Of a stretch of 64,000 nt of DNA, positions 49,575 to 58,831 are shown in pieces; the stretch's first letter is position 1, and each line of letters begins with the position of its first letter. The position numbers and the translations under genes were made by a program. The stretch is from Flavobacterium sp. K5-23 (GTDB taxonomy: Bacteria > Bacteroidota > Bacteroidia > Flavobacteriales > Flavobacteriaceae). The DNA is taken from positions 1,645,501-1,709,500 of the forward strand of contig NZ_CP056783.1 of the NCBI RefSeq assembly GCF_023278045.1, in the 5' to 3' direction. The notes below the pieces were generated by a model. It was not told the DNA's origin and did no database searches. It was given only the letters and a program-made list of their open reading frames with translations.

Positions 49575-50642
49575 CTATTTAGTTGTAGAAGTGTTAATTA
49601 ATTCGTGGTATTTGTTGGCTATGATTTTCATATTGGTGTGATAGTCTGCATTTTCTTCAATAAATTTTCTGTTTGCTAAAACAGCTTTAGCTCTGGAATC
49701 ACTGTTTTTAAAGGACCATATCAATTCTTCGGCCAGCATATTGTAATCATCCAGTTTTATTAACTGCCCGTTTTCTCTATGTTTAATCCAGCTTCTATTT
49801 CCTGGAATATCAGTAACAATAGGATAACAATTAGAAGCCATTGCCTCAAATAATGAGGCCGAAACCCCTTCGGTTATTGGCATGCTGATATAAAAATTAG
49901 ATTTTTGTAATAACTCTGGTAATTCGGTGTTAGGAATTCGACCTGTGAAAACAACTTTCTTGTCGATGCCTAATTTTTTTGCTAAATTTTTTAGAGTAGG
50001 AAGTTGTGATCCATCGCCTATAATTGTAAGTTCAAAATCCATTCCCTTTTTATTTAAAACAGAAAATGATTTCAAAATAATATCGTGACGGTATTCCGGT
50101 AATAAAGAACGACTTACAATAGCGGATATTTTATCTGGGTTTGCGGTATTTTTATTTTCGAATTTTGTCAGATCTATTCCTTTAGGCAAAACCAAAACTT
50201 TAGTCATGTCAACTTGAGCTTCTGTCATAGAAAGAGTCATTACAGGTCCCCAAGCGTGTATAAGGGTTGCTTTTTTGAAAGCGTAAGCTTGTATGATTCT
50301 TTTGAGTGGTATAGTAATTGATTTTTCAGGCCATAAATCGGTTCGTCCTTGTTGTGCGATAACTAAAGGTTTTACACCAGATAATGCCGCTAGAAAACCA
50401 TAACTCGTGGTTCTTTCAGCAATAACTATGTCAGGTTGCTGTTGTTTAATTAACTTTTTAATTTTAAAAATAGCCAGTTTGAATTCAACAACCCTCAGTA
50501 GACGATTGTAAAATGTGTCATTCGGAGTTTTAAGTTCCCAAGGAATTATTTCAAAGTCTCCAAATTCTTTCAGCCCATTCATCCAGGTTATGGCGTCGGC
50601 TCTATAGGATTCTCCAAGAAAAAGTATCTTTCTTTTTTTCAT
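49575..50642 (-). CDS. Glycosyltransferase, family 4-type
   Basis: A 355-residue GT-B enzyme without membrane segments. The N-terminal half is the acceptor domain (KILFLGESYRADAITW). The C-terminal half has the GT4 donor-site pattern FTGRIPNTELPELLQKSNFY and EGVSASLFEAMASNCYPIVTD with the E-x7-E-like Glu pair. It probably transfers a sugar to a cell-surface glycan or lipid carrier. Gene order places it between DUF2461 (9-base gap) and asnB (2-base gap), so it belongs to a run of tightly spaced minus-strand genes. Confidence 0.9.
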   Translation of the reverse strand: MKKRKILFLGESYRADAITWMNGLKEFGDFEIIPWELKTPNDTFYNRLLRVVEFKLAIFKIKKLIKQQQPDIVIAERTTSYGFLAALSGVKPLVIAQQGRTDLWPEKSITIPLKRIIQAYAFKKATLIHAWGPVMTLSMTEAQVDMTKVLVLPKGIDLTKFENKNTANPDKISAIVSRSLLPEYRHDIILKSFSVLNKKGMDFELTIIGDGSQLPTLKNLAKKLGIDKKVVFTGRIPNTELPELLQKSNFYISMPITEGVSASLFEAMASNCYPIVTDIPGNRSWIKHRENGQLIKLDDYNMLAEELIWSFKNSDSRAKAVLANRKFIEENADYHTNMKIIANKYHELINTSTTK

Positions 50643-50651
50643 TGGTCTATA

Positions 50652-51329
50652 TTAAACGTCTTCGGCAGTTAAAGCACGATTGATGAATTCATTCAGAGGT
50701 TTTAAAAGGATTAGCTTTTTGCTCATTTTCGAAACAAAATCTTTCTTTGTGATTTCTGAAATGTCAAATTTTTGAGTGGTTTCAAAACTTTTTAATTTTA
50801 ATAATTCAATAGCAGGATGGTCTTTTTCGTATCCTCTTGGTGGGTTTTTAAGTGAGTTTTTTTCATTTCGATCAAAATCCCCAAATTCTTTTTTGAAGTT
50901 TTTTTCATTAAGAATTTCTTCTAAATCTTCATAAAAAAACGCGATTTCTTTGCGTACTTTCTTTAAGTCATTAGCTTCAGGCGCATAAAAACCACCAGCG
51001 ATGAAACTAGCTCCTTTTTCTATATGAACATAATAACCTGATCGATTCATTCCTTTAGATCCTGAAGACATCCAAACGCCTATATGCGATTTATAAGGAG
51101 ATTTATCCTTAGAAAACCGAATGTCTCTGTTGATTCTAAATGTGCAATTTTTTACTTCAAGCATTTCAAGTGACGCGTCCAGTGGCTTCATGGCATCAAG
51201 AAAATCCGCTACCAGTTGATGGTAGTCTTTCTTGAAAATTTCATATCGCTTTTTATTGTCCAAAAACCAATCCCGGTTGTTGTTGGCTTTTAAATCTTCG
51301 AGAAACTGTAAGCTGTCTTTTGAAAGCAT
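50652..51329 (-). CDS. DUF2461 domain protein
   Basis: A 225-residue cytoplasmic protein of the DUF2461 (TIGR02453) family. Signature stretches are FLEDLKANNNRDWFLDNKKRY near the start, FRINRDIRFSKDKSPYKSHI (about 63-82), and GYYVHIEKGASFIAGG. The molecular function is unknown to me. It is spaced 7 bases from the rhodanese-thioredoxin gene upstream and 9 from the glycosyltransferase gene downstream, so it is co-transcribed with both. Confidence 0.92.
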   Translation of the reverse strand: MLSKDSLQFLEDLKANNNRDWFLDNKKRYEIFKKDYHQLVADFLDAMKPLDASLEMLEVKNCTFRINRDIRFSKDKSPYKSHIGVWMSSGSKGMNRSGYYVHIEKGASFIAGGFYAPEANDLKKVRKEIAFFYEDLEEILNEKNFKKEFGDFDRNEKNSLKNPPRGYEKDHPAIELLKLKSFETTQKFDISEITKKDFVSKMSKKLILLKPLNEFINRALTAEDV

Positions 51330-51336
51330 CTTGAAA

Positions 51337-52035
51337 TTATTGCAGTTGTTTTTTTAAATCCTCTTCACTGATGTAGCCTGAATTTCTCCATTTTACTTCT
51401 TTGTTTTCATAAAGCAGTAAAGTAGGTAATTCGTCAATTTTCATTGATAACATCAGAGTTTTATGTTCGTCAGCATTCAATCGGATAATAACAACTTTGT
51501 CAGCTAATTCTGTTTGCATTTTAGCCATATAAGGCGCCATTTTTTTGCATGGCGCGCACCATTCTGCATAAAAGCTAATCAGTACTTTTTTATCAGTATT
51601 AAGTAATTGATTGTATTCCTGGCTGCTCATTCCTATTATTTTGTCAGTAGGCTTAGATAACCCCGCTGAATTCCATTTAGTGATTCCTCCATCTAAGTTG
51701 TAAACGGTTTTAAATCCAAGTTCCTTTAGTTTCTCGGAAGCTTTTAAACTTCTTCCTCCGCTTTTGCAATACACGAAAACAGGTTTCGATTTATCGAGTT
51801 TTTCAGTATTTAATACAAAATCATCTGCATACCAATTAACGTTTGTAGCATTATTGATATGTTCTGATGTGAATTCCTCTGGAGTACGTACATCTAGAAT
51901 TTGAGGGTTTTGAGTAGTGCTGATTTTCTCTGAAAAAGAGACTGGATCTATTGTGTTGATTTCTTTAGACGTTTGTCCCTTACAAGAAAAAAAGATAAAG
52001 GCAGTGATTACGAAAAAAACGGAACGAAATTTCAT
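51337..52035 (-). CDS. Rhodanese-thioredoxin fusion lipoprotein
   Basis: A 232-residue lipoprotein (lipobox FFSC, Cys18) combining two domains. The rhodanese domain (about 28-125) has active-site Cys90 in YCKSGGRS and the conserved ILDVRTPEEF start. The thioredoxin domain (about 135-232) has the WCAPC redox motif with Cys160 and Cys163 and the cis-Pro in LPTLLL. The combination in the periplasm suggests sulfur transfer or thiol repair on exported proteins; the precise substrate is unknown. It lies 68 bases after recF and leads a tight run of genes. Confidence 0.92.
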   Translation of the reverse strand: MKFRSVFFVITAFIFFSCKGQTSKEINTIDPVSFSEKISTTQNPQILDVRTPEEFTSEHINNATNVNWYADDFVLNTEKLDKSKPVFVYCKSGGRSLKASEKLKELGFKTVYNLDGGITKWNSAGLSKPTDKIIGMSSQEYNQLLNTDKKVLISFYAEWCAPCKKMAPYMAKMQTELADKVVIIRLNADEHKTLMLSMKIDELPTLLLYENKEVKWRNSGYISEEDLKKQLQ

Positions 52036-52103
52036 TATAGTTTGGTTTTATTAATTGAATTAGGCTAAATTAAGTAAATAATAAGAATCCAGAAGTTATT
52101 ATA

Positions 52104-53183
52104 TTATAAATTAAAAACTTTATAGGATTGATGTGTCGATTTTACAATGGCTTCGGTACGCTCAGGATGTGTGTCTGATATAAATAATTGCCCAAAAGTA
52201 TCACTGTTTACCATCTCAATTATTTTGGCTACTCGACTTTCATCCAGTTTGTCAAAGATATCGTCAAAAAGTAAAATTGGCTTTACGCCACTTTGCTTTT
52301 TTAGGAATTCAAATTGCGCTAGTTTCAATGCTATCAAAAAAGATTTCTGTTGGCCCTGAGAACCAAATTTTTTAATAGGATGATTGTCGATTTCAAAGGA
52401 TAAATCATCTTTATGTGTTCCTACACTTGTATAATGTAGTGCTCTGTCTTTATTGATGTTTTCTTGTAATAAGCTAAGTAAATCTTTTTCGAATAAATGA
52501 CTTTCGTATACTAATTGTACCGTTTCCTCTGAACCTGTTATAGCGTGATGATGTTCATTGAAAATAGGAATGAACGTATCAACGAATTCTTTTCTTTTTT
52601 CGAAAATATACTTCCCGAAATTCTCTAGTTGTTCATTATATATAGAAAGGGTATCGTTGTCAAAAACGTGATTTAATGCAAAATATTTCAATAATGCATT
52701 ACGTTGACTCATTACTTTTTGGTATTGAATAAGCTGTTGTAAATAATGGGAGTCCAATTGTGAAATCACACTATCCATAAATTTTCTACGGGTTTCGCTT
52801 CCTTCAACTATTAAATCTCGGTCGGCCGGGGATATGATAACTAAAGGTATGAACCCAATATGATCAGAAAATTTATCGTAAGCCTTACCATTTCGTTTTA
52901 ATACTTTTTTCTGCCCCTTTTTTAAACTACATACTACCTGTTCGCTTCTTTCGTTTTTTATAAACTCAGCATCAATCACAAAAAACTCTTCTCCGTGTTT
53001 TATGTTTTGGACTGCTAATGGGTTGAAATAGCTTTTGCCATAGGATAAATGGTAGATTGCGTCAAGTACATTAGTTTTACCGATACCGTTTTTACCAACA
53101 AAGCAAATTATTTTTCCGTCAAACTCGAAATTAGCTTCCGAAAAATTTTTGTAATTGAATAATGAAATCTTTTTTAAATACAT
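52104..53183 (-). CDS. recF: DNA replication and repair protein RecF
   Basis: RecF (359 residues) is an SMC-like ATPase that loads RecA at single-strand gaps with RecO and RecR. Walker A is GKNGIGKTN (about 30-38). The family signature is in [22 protein letters not shown], and the ABC-type signature in [11 protein letters not shown]. Walker B/D-loop is [14 protein letters not shown]. It is divergent from the TPR protein gene. dnaA and dnaN are not adjacent, so this is not an oriC region. Confidence 0.96.
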   Translation of the reverse strand: MYLKKISLFNYKNFSEANFEFDGKIICFVGKNGIGKTNVLDAIYHLSYGKSYFNPLAVQNIKHGEEFFVIDAEFIKNERSEQVVCSLKKGQKKVLKRNGKAYDKFSDHIGFIPLVIISPADRDLIVEGSETRRKFMDSVISQLDSHYLQQLIQYQKVMSQRNALLKYFALNHVFDNDTLSIYNEQLENFGKYIFEKRKEFVDTFIPIFNEHHHAITGSEETVQLVYESHLFEKDLLSLLQENINKDRALHYTSVGTHKDDLSFEIDNHPIKKFGSQGQQKSFLIALKLAQFEFLKKQSGVKPILLFDDIFDKLDESRVAKIIEMVNSDTFGQLFISDTHPERTEAIVKSTHQSYKVFNL

Positions 53184-53395
53184 TTGTAAGGCTTGCTGGT
53201 ATTGAGAACTTTGCGGTTTTTGATTCGTTTTTTCTAAGAGGGTGCAAATTATTGAAAAATATCGATATAATGAACTTTTGGTTTTTTTCTATGGTAAATA
53301 TTGTGATACAGGCGTGAAAGATTCTTACAGTAGCGGTTTTTTTTATTTAATTGAATATAAAATCAATTTTTTTACGTCTGTTTGAATAAAAATTT

Positions 53396-53403
53396 TATTT
53401 TTG
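53396..53403 (+). promoter_or_regulatory. -7 box of the TPR membrane protein gene
   Basis: TATTTTTG fits TAnnTTTG and lies 23 bases before the ATG. Confidence 0.6.
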
Positions 53404-53426
53404 CGGTTCACTAAATTAATTTATAA

Positions 53427-54200
53427 ATGGCTACTTACAGTAAAAGAGGATATAAAGCACCAAAAGAAAAAGAAGGAAAAGATTCAGTTTCAGATGTAAT
53501 CATCGATGAGAAAGACAGTACAACAGCTGAAGTTTTTTCGAAATTAGACGAAACAGCTTCTAGAACTGAAGACTGGGTAGCTAAAAACCAAAAAATTATT
53601 ATAGGAGTAGTAGGGGCAGTAGCTTTATTTACTGTTGGTTATTTAGTTTATCAAAAATTTGTTGCCACACCTAAGCAAGAAGAAGCGGCGAGCGAAATGT
53701 TTCAAGCTCAAAAGTATTTTCAACAAGCAACAGATGGTGTAGCAAGTGATTCTTTATATAAATTATCATTAAAAGGAGCCGAAGGTAAATTTGGTTTCAT
53801 TGATATCGCTGATAAATATTCAGGAACAGATGCGGGAAATTTAGCTAATTACTATGCAGGTGTTGCTTATTTAAATACAGGTAAATATGCTGAAGCTATT
53901 GACTATTTAAGTAAATTTAGCTCAGAAGACATGATATTAGGTGCTATGGCGAAAGGAGCGATAGGTGATGCTTATTCTCAACAAAACAAACCAAAAGAAG
54001 CATTAGAGAATTACTTGAAAGCTGCAAATGCTAACAAAAATGATTTTACTACGCCACGTTTCTTATTGAAAGCTGGAAAAGTTGCATTATCTTTAGGAAA
54101 TAAAGAAGAGGCATTAAAATATTTCACAGATATAAAAGATAATTATGAAGCTGCTCCAGAAGCTGCTTCAATTGACGCTTTAATTGGATTAGCTCAGTAA
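53427..54200 (+). CDS. TPR membrane protein (YfgM-like topology)
   Basis: A 257-residue protein. Residues 1-55 are charged and probably cytoplasmic. One membrane segment spans about 57-76 (IIIGVVGAVALFTVGYLVY). The rest consists of TPR-like repeats (AGVAYLNTGKYAEAIDYL; AYSQQNKPKEALENYLKAA; AGKVALSLGNKEEALKYF) on the periplasmic side. This topology matches YfgM-type proteins that assist exported-protein folding, but sequence similarity alone does not prove that role. It is 36 bases upstream of ribH and shares a terminator with it. Confidence 0.88.
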   Translation: MATYSKRGYKAPKEKEGKDSVSDVIIDEKDSTTAEVFSKLDETASRTEDWVAKNQKIIIGVVGAVALFTVGYLVYQKFVATPKQEEAASEMFQAQKYFQQATDGVASDSLYKLSLKGAEGKFGFIDIADKYSGTDAGNLANYYAGVAYLNTGKYAEAIDYLSKFSSEDMILGAMAKGAIGDAYSQQNKPKEALENYLKAANANKNDFTTPRFLLKAGKVALSLGNKEEALKYFTDIKDNYEAAPEAASIDALIGLAQ

Positions 54201-54236
54201 TTTTACTGAACACTAAGAAACTGTAAACTAAAAAAG

Positions 54237-54809
54237 ATGGCAACTGTAAATAAAAACTTATCTGTTTATGACAAAAGCTCACTTCCAAAAGCGAAAGATT
54301 TTCGTTTTGGGGTAGTAGTTGCTGAATGGAATGAAACTATAACTGAAGGATTGTACACAGGAGCCCTAGAAGCTTTTTTAGACAACGAGGTACCAGTAGA
54401 TCATATCATTCGTTGGAATGTTCCTGGAAGTTTCGAACTTATTTACGGATGTAAAAAAATGTTGCAAACGCAAAATGTAGATGCAGTTATCGCAATTGGA
54501 TGTGTTATTCAAGGTGAAACTAAACATTTTGATTTTGTTTGTGAAGGTGTAGCTCAAGGTATAAAGGATTTAAATGTTCAAACAGATATTCCTGTTATCT
54601 TTTGTGTACTGACTGATAATACGATGCAACAATCTTTAGATAGAAGCGGTGGTATTCACGGTAATAAAGGTACAGAAGCGGCTATAGCGGCTATAAAAAT
54701 GGCTTTTATCCGTCAACAGGCATCTTTAACTCATCAATATAAAAAACCTGCTTTGCTTTCTTCAGGCCAACTTCAAATTGAAGATTTGCCTCTGAAATTA
54801 GAAGAGTAA
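54237..54809 (+). CDS. ribH: 6,7-dimethyl-8-ribityllumazine synthase
   Basis: Lumazine synthase (190 residues) makes the penultimate intermediate of riboflavin. Conserved parts are VVVAEWNETITEGL (substrate Trp), VPGSFELIYGCKK, AIGCVIQGETKHFDFV with the catalytic His, and FCVLTDNTMQQSLDRSGG. The C-terminal 20 residues beyond the core are longer than in some relatives. No other rib genes are near. It follows the TPR gene in an apparent two-gene operon. Confidence 0.96.
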   Translation: MATVNKNLSVYDKSSLPKAKDFRFGVVVAEWNETITEGLYTGALEAFLDNEVPVDHIIRWNVPGSFELIYGCKKMLQTQNVDAVIAIGCVIQGETKHFDFVCEGVAQGIKDLNVQTDIPVIFCVLTDNTMQQSLDRSGGIHGNKGTEAAIAAIKMAFIRQQASLTHQYKKPALLSSGQLQIEDLPLKLEE

Positions 54810-54831
54810 AAAAGTTTATATAAATACTTTT

Positions 54832-54871
54832 AAAACCTATACTGTTTTCTAAATAGTATAGGTTTTTTTTT
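54832..54871 (+). terminator. Intrinsic terminator after ribH
   Basis: AAAACCTATACT and AGTATAGGTTTT pair around a TGTTTTCTAAAT loop and run into T residues. Confidence 0.88.
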
Positions 54872-54917
54872 GTTTTATTTATGATGAACTAAACTATAAA
54901 ACCCCATAGAATTTCAT

Positions 54918-54925
54918 TAAATTTG
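54918..54925 (+). promoter_or_regulatory. -7 box of mutL
   Basis: TAAATTTG is a perfect -7 match. An upstream in-frame TTG at 54923 would lie inside this box, which rules it out as the translation start and supports the ATG at 55004. Confidence 0.7.
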
Positions 54926-55003
54926 TGCACTTTGGTTTCTAAATTCAAACCTTATCCTAGTGCCAGCGAACTGGTGAATCAAATTTTAATTAATTTTTTT
55001 TTA

Positions 55004-56878
55004 ATGTCGAGTATCATTCAATTACTTCCTGATCATGTTGCCAACCAAATTGCTGCTGGAGAAGTCGTGCAAAGGCCCGCTTCTGTAGTCAAAGAACTTA
55101 TGGAAAACGCTGTTGATGCAAGGGCAACCGATATAAAATTAATTATAAAGGATGCTGGAAAATCATTAGTTCAGGTTATTGACAACGGTTTAGGAATGAG
55201 CGTAACCGATGCGCGTTTGTGTTTTGAGCGTCATGCCACTTCCAAAATACGTTTAGCCGAGGATTTGTTCTCTTTGCATACCAAAGGATTTCGTGGTGAA
55301 GCCTTGGCCTCTATTGCCGCAATTGCGCATGTGGAAATGAAAACCAAACAAGATCAGGAAGAGTTAGGAACGCATCTTATTATTGAAGGAAGTAAGTTTG
55401 TTTCTCAAGAGGTTGCTGTTCTGCCTAAAGGAACTTCTTTTGCAGTAAAAAATTTATTTTTCAATATTCCCGCCAGACGTAATTTTTTGAAGTCGGATAC
55501 AGTTGAGTACCGCCATATCGTAGATGAATTTCAACGTATCGCATTGGCACACCCTAACATACATTTTACTTTTTATCATAATGGGAGCGATATGTTCAAT
55601 TTGCCTCCATCAACACTGAGACAGCGAATTGTCAATGTTTTTTCGGGTAAAACCAATGAAAAATTAGTTCCTGTTCAAGAAGATACTGAGATAGTTACCG
55701 TTCAAGGTTTTGTAAGTAAACCGGAGTTTGCCAAGAAAAACCGTGGAGAACAATTTTTCTTTGTGAATGATCGCTTTATTAAAAGTGGTTATTTGCACCA
55801 TGCCGTTATGGCTGCCTATGACGGTATTTTAAAAGATGGTACTCAGCCCAGTTATTTTTTATATTTATCGGTTCCCCCGAATACTATAGATATCAATATT
55901 CATCCTACTAAAACTGAAATTAAGTTTGATGATGAACATGCATTGTATGCTATATTAAGAGCTTCTATCAAGCATAGTTTGGGTCAGTTTAATGTAGCTC
56001 CGGTTTTGGATTTCGATAGGGATTCTAATTTGGATACTCCATATAGTTATAAAGATATCGAAGGGGAAACACCTACAATACAAGTAGACGGTAGTTTCAA
56101 TCCTTTTTCTGACGATAAAATTAACAAACATTATTCTGGATCAACTGGTTCTTCCGGTTCTGGTTATAGAAAGCCAGAGCCAGCTGCTAGTTGGGAAAGT
56201 CTTTATACAGGATTAAAACAGGATACTGGATTTGTTTCTGGTAGTTCTGATTTTTCATTCGAAAGTGAAGAAGTAACAGGTTCTTTATTTAATGATGAAG
56301 AAGTAGAGCAAACTGTAAATAATGCCTATCAGATTCATAAAAAATACATCGTTTCTCCTATAAAATCAGGAATGGTAATTGTGGATCAACAGCGCGCTCA
56401 TCAGCGTGTTTTATATGAGCAGTTTTTGTCTAATATGACTGTTCATCAGGCTTCAAGCCAACAATTATTGTTTCCATTGGATTTGTTTTATTCTACTGTA
56501 GAATTAGAATTGATTGAAGAATTAAAGCTTTCCTTAATTAATACTGGATTTGTATTCGAAGATACCAGTAACGATCACGTTGTGATTTCAGGAATTCCTG
56601 TAAACGTAACCGAAAGTGAAGTGTCTATGGTTCTGGAACAACTACTGAGTGATTTACAAGACGGAATTCCAGACAGTAGTTTTAGTCAAAATGACTCTAT
56701 TGCTAAATCAATGGCTAAAAGTTTAGCTGTAAAAACAGGAACTAGTTTAACTATTAAAGAACAAGAAAATTTGGTAAACGGTCTTTTCGCCTGTAAAGAT
56801 CCCAATGTTTCCCCTTTTCAAAAACCCACTTTCATCACTATGCGTGTGGAAGATATAGATAAAAAATTTGCATTATGA
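55004..56878 (+). CDS. mutL: DNA mismatch repair protein MutL
   Basis: MutL of 624 residues from the preferred ATG (MSSIIQLLPDHVANQIAAGE), the canonical N-terminus. The GHKL ATPase shows VKELMENAVDA, DNGLGM and TKGFRGEALASI. A variable linker (about 350-450, Ser/Gly-rich) precedes the dimerisation domain. In nuclease-type MutL the C-terminal motif is DQHAxxExxxxE; here it reads DQQRAHQRVLYE, with His and the first Glu replaced. The later ACRxAI- and CPHGRP-type motifs also lack their Cys/His (MAKSLAVKTG; VSPFQKPTF). This suggests an endonuclease-inactive MutL. The stop overlaps the rhomboid gene start (ATGA). Confidence 0.95.
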   Translation: MSSIIQLLPDHVANQIAAGEVVQRPASVVKELMENAVDARATDIKLIIKDAGKSLVQVIDNGLGMSVTDARLCFERHATSKIRLAEDLFSLHTKGFRGEALASIAAIAHVEMKTKQDQEELGTHLIIEGSKFVSQEVAVLPKGTSFAVKNLFFNIPARRNFLKSDTVEYRHIVDEFQRIALAHPNIHFTFYHNGSDMFNLPPSTLRQRIVNVFSGKTNEKLVPVQEDTEIVTVQGFVSKPEFAKKNRGEQFFFVNDRFIKSGYLHHAVMAAYDGILKDGTQPSYFLYLSVPPNTIDINIHPTKTEIKFDDEHALYAILRASIKHSLGQFNVAPVLDFDRDSNLDTPYSYKDIEGETPTIQVDGSFNPFSDDKINKHYSGSTGSSGSGYRKPEPAASWESLYTGLKQDTGFVSGSSDFSFESEEVTGSLFNDEEVEQTVNNAYQIHKKYIVSPIKSGMVIVDQQRAHQRVLYEQFLSNMTVHQASSQQLLFPLDLFYSTVELELIEELKLSLINTGFVFEDTSNDHVVISGIPVNVTESEVSMVLEQLLSDLQDGIPDSSFSQNDSIAKSMAKSLAVKTGTSLTIKEQENLVNGLFACKDPNVSPFQKPTFITMRVEDIDKKFAL

Positions 56879-57621
56879 GAAACGTAACCGAAACGGTAAA
56901 ACAATTAATAATTGTTAATATATTATTTTTTATTGGAACCTTAGCTGTTGGAGATGTTGCTTACAAAATGCTAGCCATGTATTTTCCTGAGAACAATTCT
57001 TTTCAATATTGGCAGCCTATTAGTCATATGTTTATGCATGGAGGGTTTATGCATATATTTTTCAATATGTTTGCTTTGTATTCTTTTGGTTCTGCATTAG
57101 AACAAGTTTGGGGAAGTAAAAAGTTCTTGTTTTTTTACATTTCTTGTGGTTTAGGTGCTGCTTTAGTACATACGGGTATTAATTACTATTCATTTAATGA
57201 GGCTGTTAATACGCTTATGGCAAATGGATTTACAAAAGCTGAAATACTGCAAACATTAAACGATGGCAAGGTCAATACTATATGGGAAACTCTGATGCCA
57301 GCTTCTGAATATCAGGAATTCATAAGTACTTTTTTAGGTACGGTCGTAGGTGCTTCAGGCGCTATATATGGAGTTATTGTTGCTTTTGCGTTTATGTTTC
57401 CTGACGCTGAATTAGCTTTGATGTTTATTCCTGTGCCTATAAAAGCAAAGTATTTTGTTCCTGGTTTAGTTTTAGTAGATTTGTATTTAGGAATCTCCGG
57501 ACAATCAATTTTTGGAGGAGGAGGGATAGCTCATTTTGCTCACGTAGGTGGTGCTTTGTTTGGTTTTCTTATTATGTGGTATTGGAAGAAAAATCAGTTT
57601 AATAAAAATCGTTGGGATTAA
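56875..57621 (+). CDS. Rhomboid family intramembrane serine protease, first copy
   Basis: A 248-residue, multi-span membrane protein with the rhomboid catalytic pattern: HGGFMHIFFNM (L1-side His/Asn), serine in VVGASGAIYG near residue 161-165, and the histidine helix HFAHVGGALFG near residue 220. An insert of about 50 residues (MANGFTKAEILQTLNDGK and following) separates two helices. It cleaves membrane-embedded substrates; the substrate is unknown. The start overlaps the mutL stop by four bases (ATGA), so the two genes are translationally coupled although unrelated in function. Confidence 0.93.
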   Translation: MRNVTETVKQLIIVNILFFIGTLAVGDVAYKMLAMYFPENNSFQYWQPISHMFMHGGFMHIFFNMFALYSFGSALEQVWGSKKFLFFYISCGLGAALVHTGINYYSFNEAVNTLMANGFTKAEILQTLNDGKVNTIWETLMPASEYQEFISTFLGTVVGASGAIYGVIVAFAFMFPDAELALMFIPVPIKAKYFVPGLVLVDLYLGISGQSIFGGGGIAHFAHVGGALFGFLIMWYWKKNQFNKNRWD

Positions 57622-57675
57622 ATATAATCGACTTATTTACTTAATACAACTAAAGGTTAAATGTTAACGGGGGCG

Positions 57676-57706
57676 AATTCCCCTCTTGAGAGGGGTTAGG
57701 GGTGTG
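57676..57706. repeat. CCCCTC...GAGGGG palindromic repeat, copy 2
   Basis: AATTCCCCTCTTGAGAGGGG followed by TTAGGGGTG. It is clearly related to the element at 2207-2236 and sits between the two rhomboid genes. Confidence 0.7.
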
Positions 57707-57892
57707 TTATTGTTTAAAATCTAAATATTTCATTTTGTTAAGCTACTCTAAAGTATTCACTGTCATTAAAAACCATAAAAAAGGGTTAAGTTTATTAGAT
57801 TTAATATTGGTTTTTAAGTAAGTTATTCGAAAATTTAAATACCAGATATAATCCGAAATATTAATTTATTGGCCAATAAAAAAAATAAAACA

Positions 57893-58756
57893 ATGGGAAT
57901 TATAGAAGACTTGAAAATGCAGTATAAAATAGGTGGAATAACTCAGCGGTTAATCTATTGGAATGTTGCCTGCTTCTTGGTTTCATTGGTTTTTTTCTAT
58001 CAATTTAGTTTAGGGTCATTTAATTTCCCTGGATGGTTAGCCCTTTCTACGGAACCTTCTAATTTCATTATAAAGCCTTGGACTTTTTTAACCTATGCTT
58101 TTTTTCATAACGGTTTTTTTCATCTTCTATTCAATATGGTGATTTTGAATTTCGCCAGTTCGTTGTTTTTGACATTTTTTACTCAGAAGCAATATTTGGG
58201 ATTGTATATTCTTAGTGCTGTTTTTGCAGGATTTGCTTTTGTTTTGAGTTACTTTCTTCTCAATATTAACGCTTCGATTGTGGGGGCTTCTGCAGCTATT
58301 ATGGCTATCTTAGTGGCTGTGACAACCTATCAGCCCCTTATGCAAATACGCATGATGCTTATAGGTACTATTAAGTTGTGGCATATTACTGCAGTGATTT
58401 TAATATTAGACTTAATGCAGTTTAAATTAGATAATACAGGTGGTCATATCTCACATCTTTCGGGAGCCTTTTTTGGTTTTCTTTTTGTAAAATTACTTCA
58501 AAATGGAATCGATTTAAGTAAAGTAGTATCTAGTGTTATTTCTTTTTTTACGGGCTTATTCAAAAAATCGGCTTCGACTCCTTTCAAAAAAGTGCATAAA
58601 AATTATAGTGGTCCGGTTGAAAAAACAAATTCTAAAATTGTAACTAAAAGTAGATCTCAGCAACAAATAGATGAGATATTAGATAAAATAAGTCAGTCAG
58701 GTTATGATAGTTTGACAAAAGAAGAGAAAGAGTTTTTGTTTAAGGCTGGAAAATAA
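57893..58756 (+). CDS. Rhomboid family intramembrane protease, second copy
   Basis: A 287-residue membrane protein from the ATG at 57893; a TTG eight codons upstream is open but weak. HNGFFHLLFNMV corresponds to the HxxxN-type motif. The catalytic serine is in IVGASAAIMA near residue 133 (GxSA rather than GxSG), and the histidine is in HISHLSGAFFG near residue 185. The C-terminal 75 residues are basic and soluble (VEKTNSKIVTKSRSQQQIDEI...). The paralogue before it, 270 bases upstream, has a different insert and tail. Tandem rhomboids after mutL could cleave related substrates, which is inference. Confidence 0.9.
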   Translation: MGIIEDLKMQYKIGGITQRLIYWNVACFLVSLVFFYQFSLGSFNFPGWLALSTEPSNFIIKPWTFLTYAFFHNGFFHLLFNMVILNFASSLFLTFFTQKQYLGLYILSAVFAGFAFVLSYFLLNINASIVGASAAIMAILVAVTTYQPLMQIRMMLIGTIKLWHITAVILILDLMQFKLDNTGGHISHLSGAFFGFLFVKLLQNGIDLSKVVSSVISFFTGLFKKSASTPFKKVHKNYSGPVEKTNSKIVTKSRSQQQIDEILDKISQSGYDSLTKEEKEFLFKAGK

Positions 58757-58831
58757 TTCCCTTTTTCTACAATTTAAAGTTTTAGTAAGCGTTATCTTAT
58801 ACCCATAGTAATTAACCGAATAAACAATAAT

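Noticed and set aside
52104..53183. recF (and parB at the other end) as evidence of a replication origin
   Set aside because: No dnaA, dnaN, gyrB or clustered DnaA boxes are near; recF is commonly separate in this lineage.
54923..55003. Longer mutL start
   Set aside because: The extra start is a TTG inside the -7 box, and the next ATG gives the canonical MutL N-terminus.
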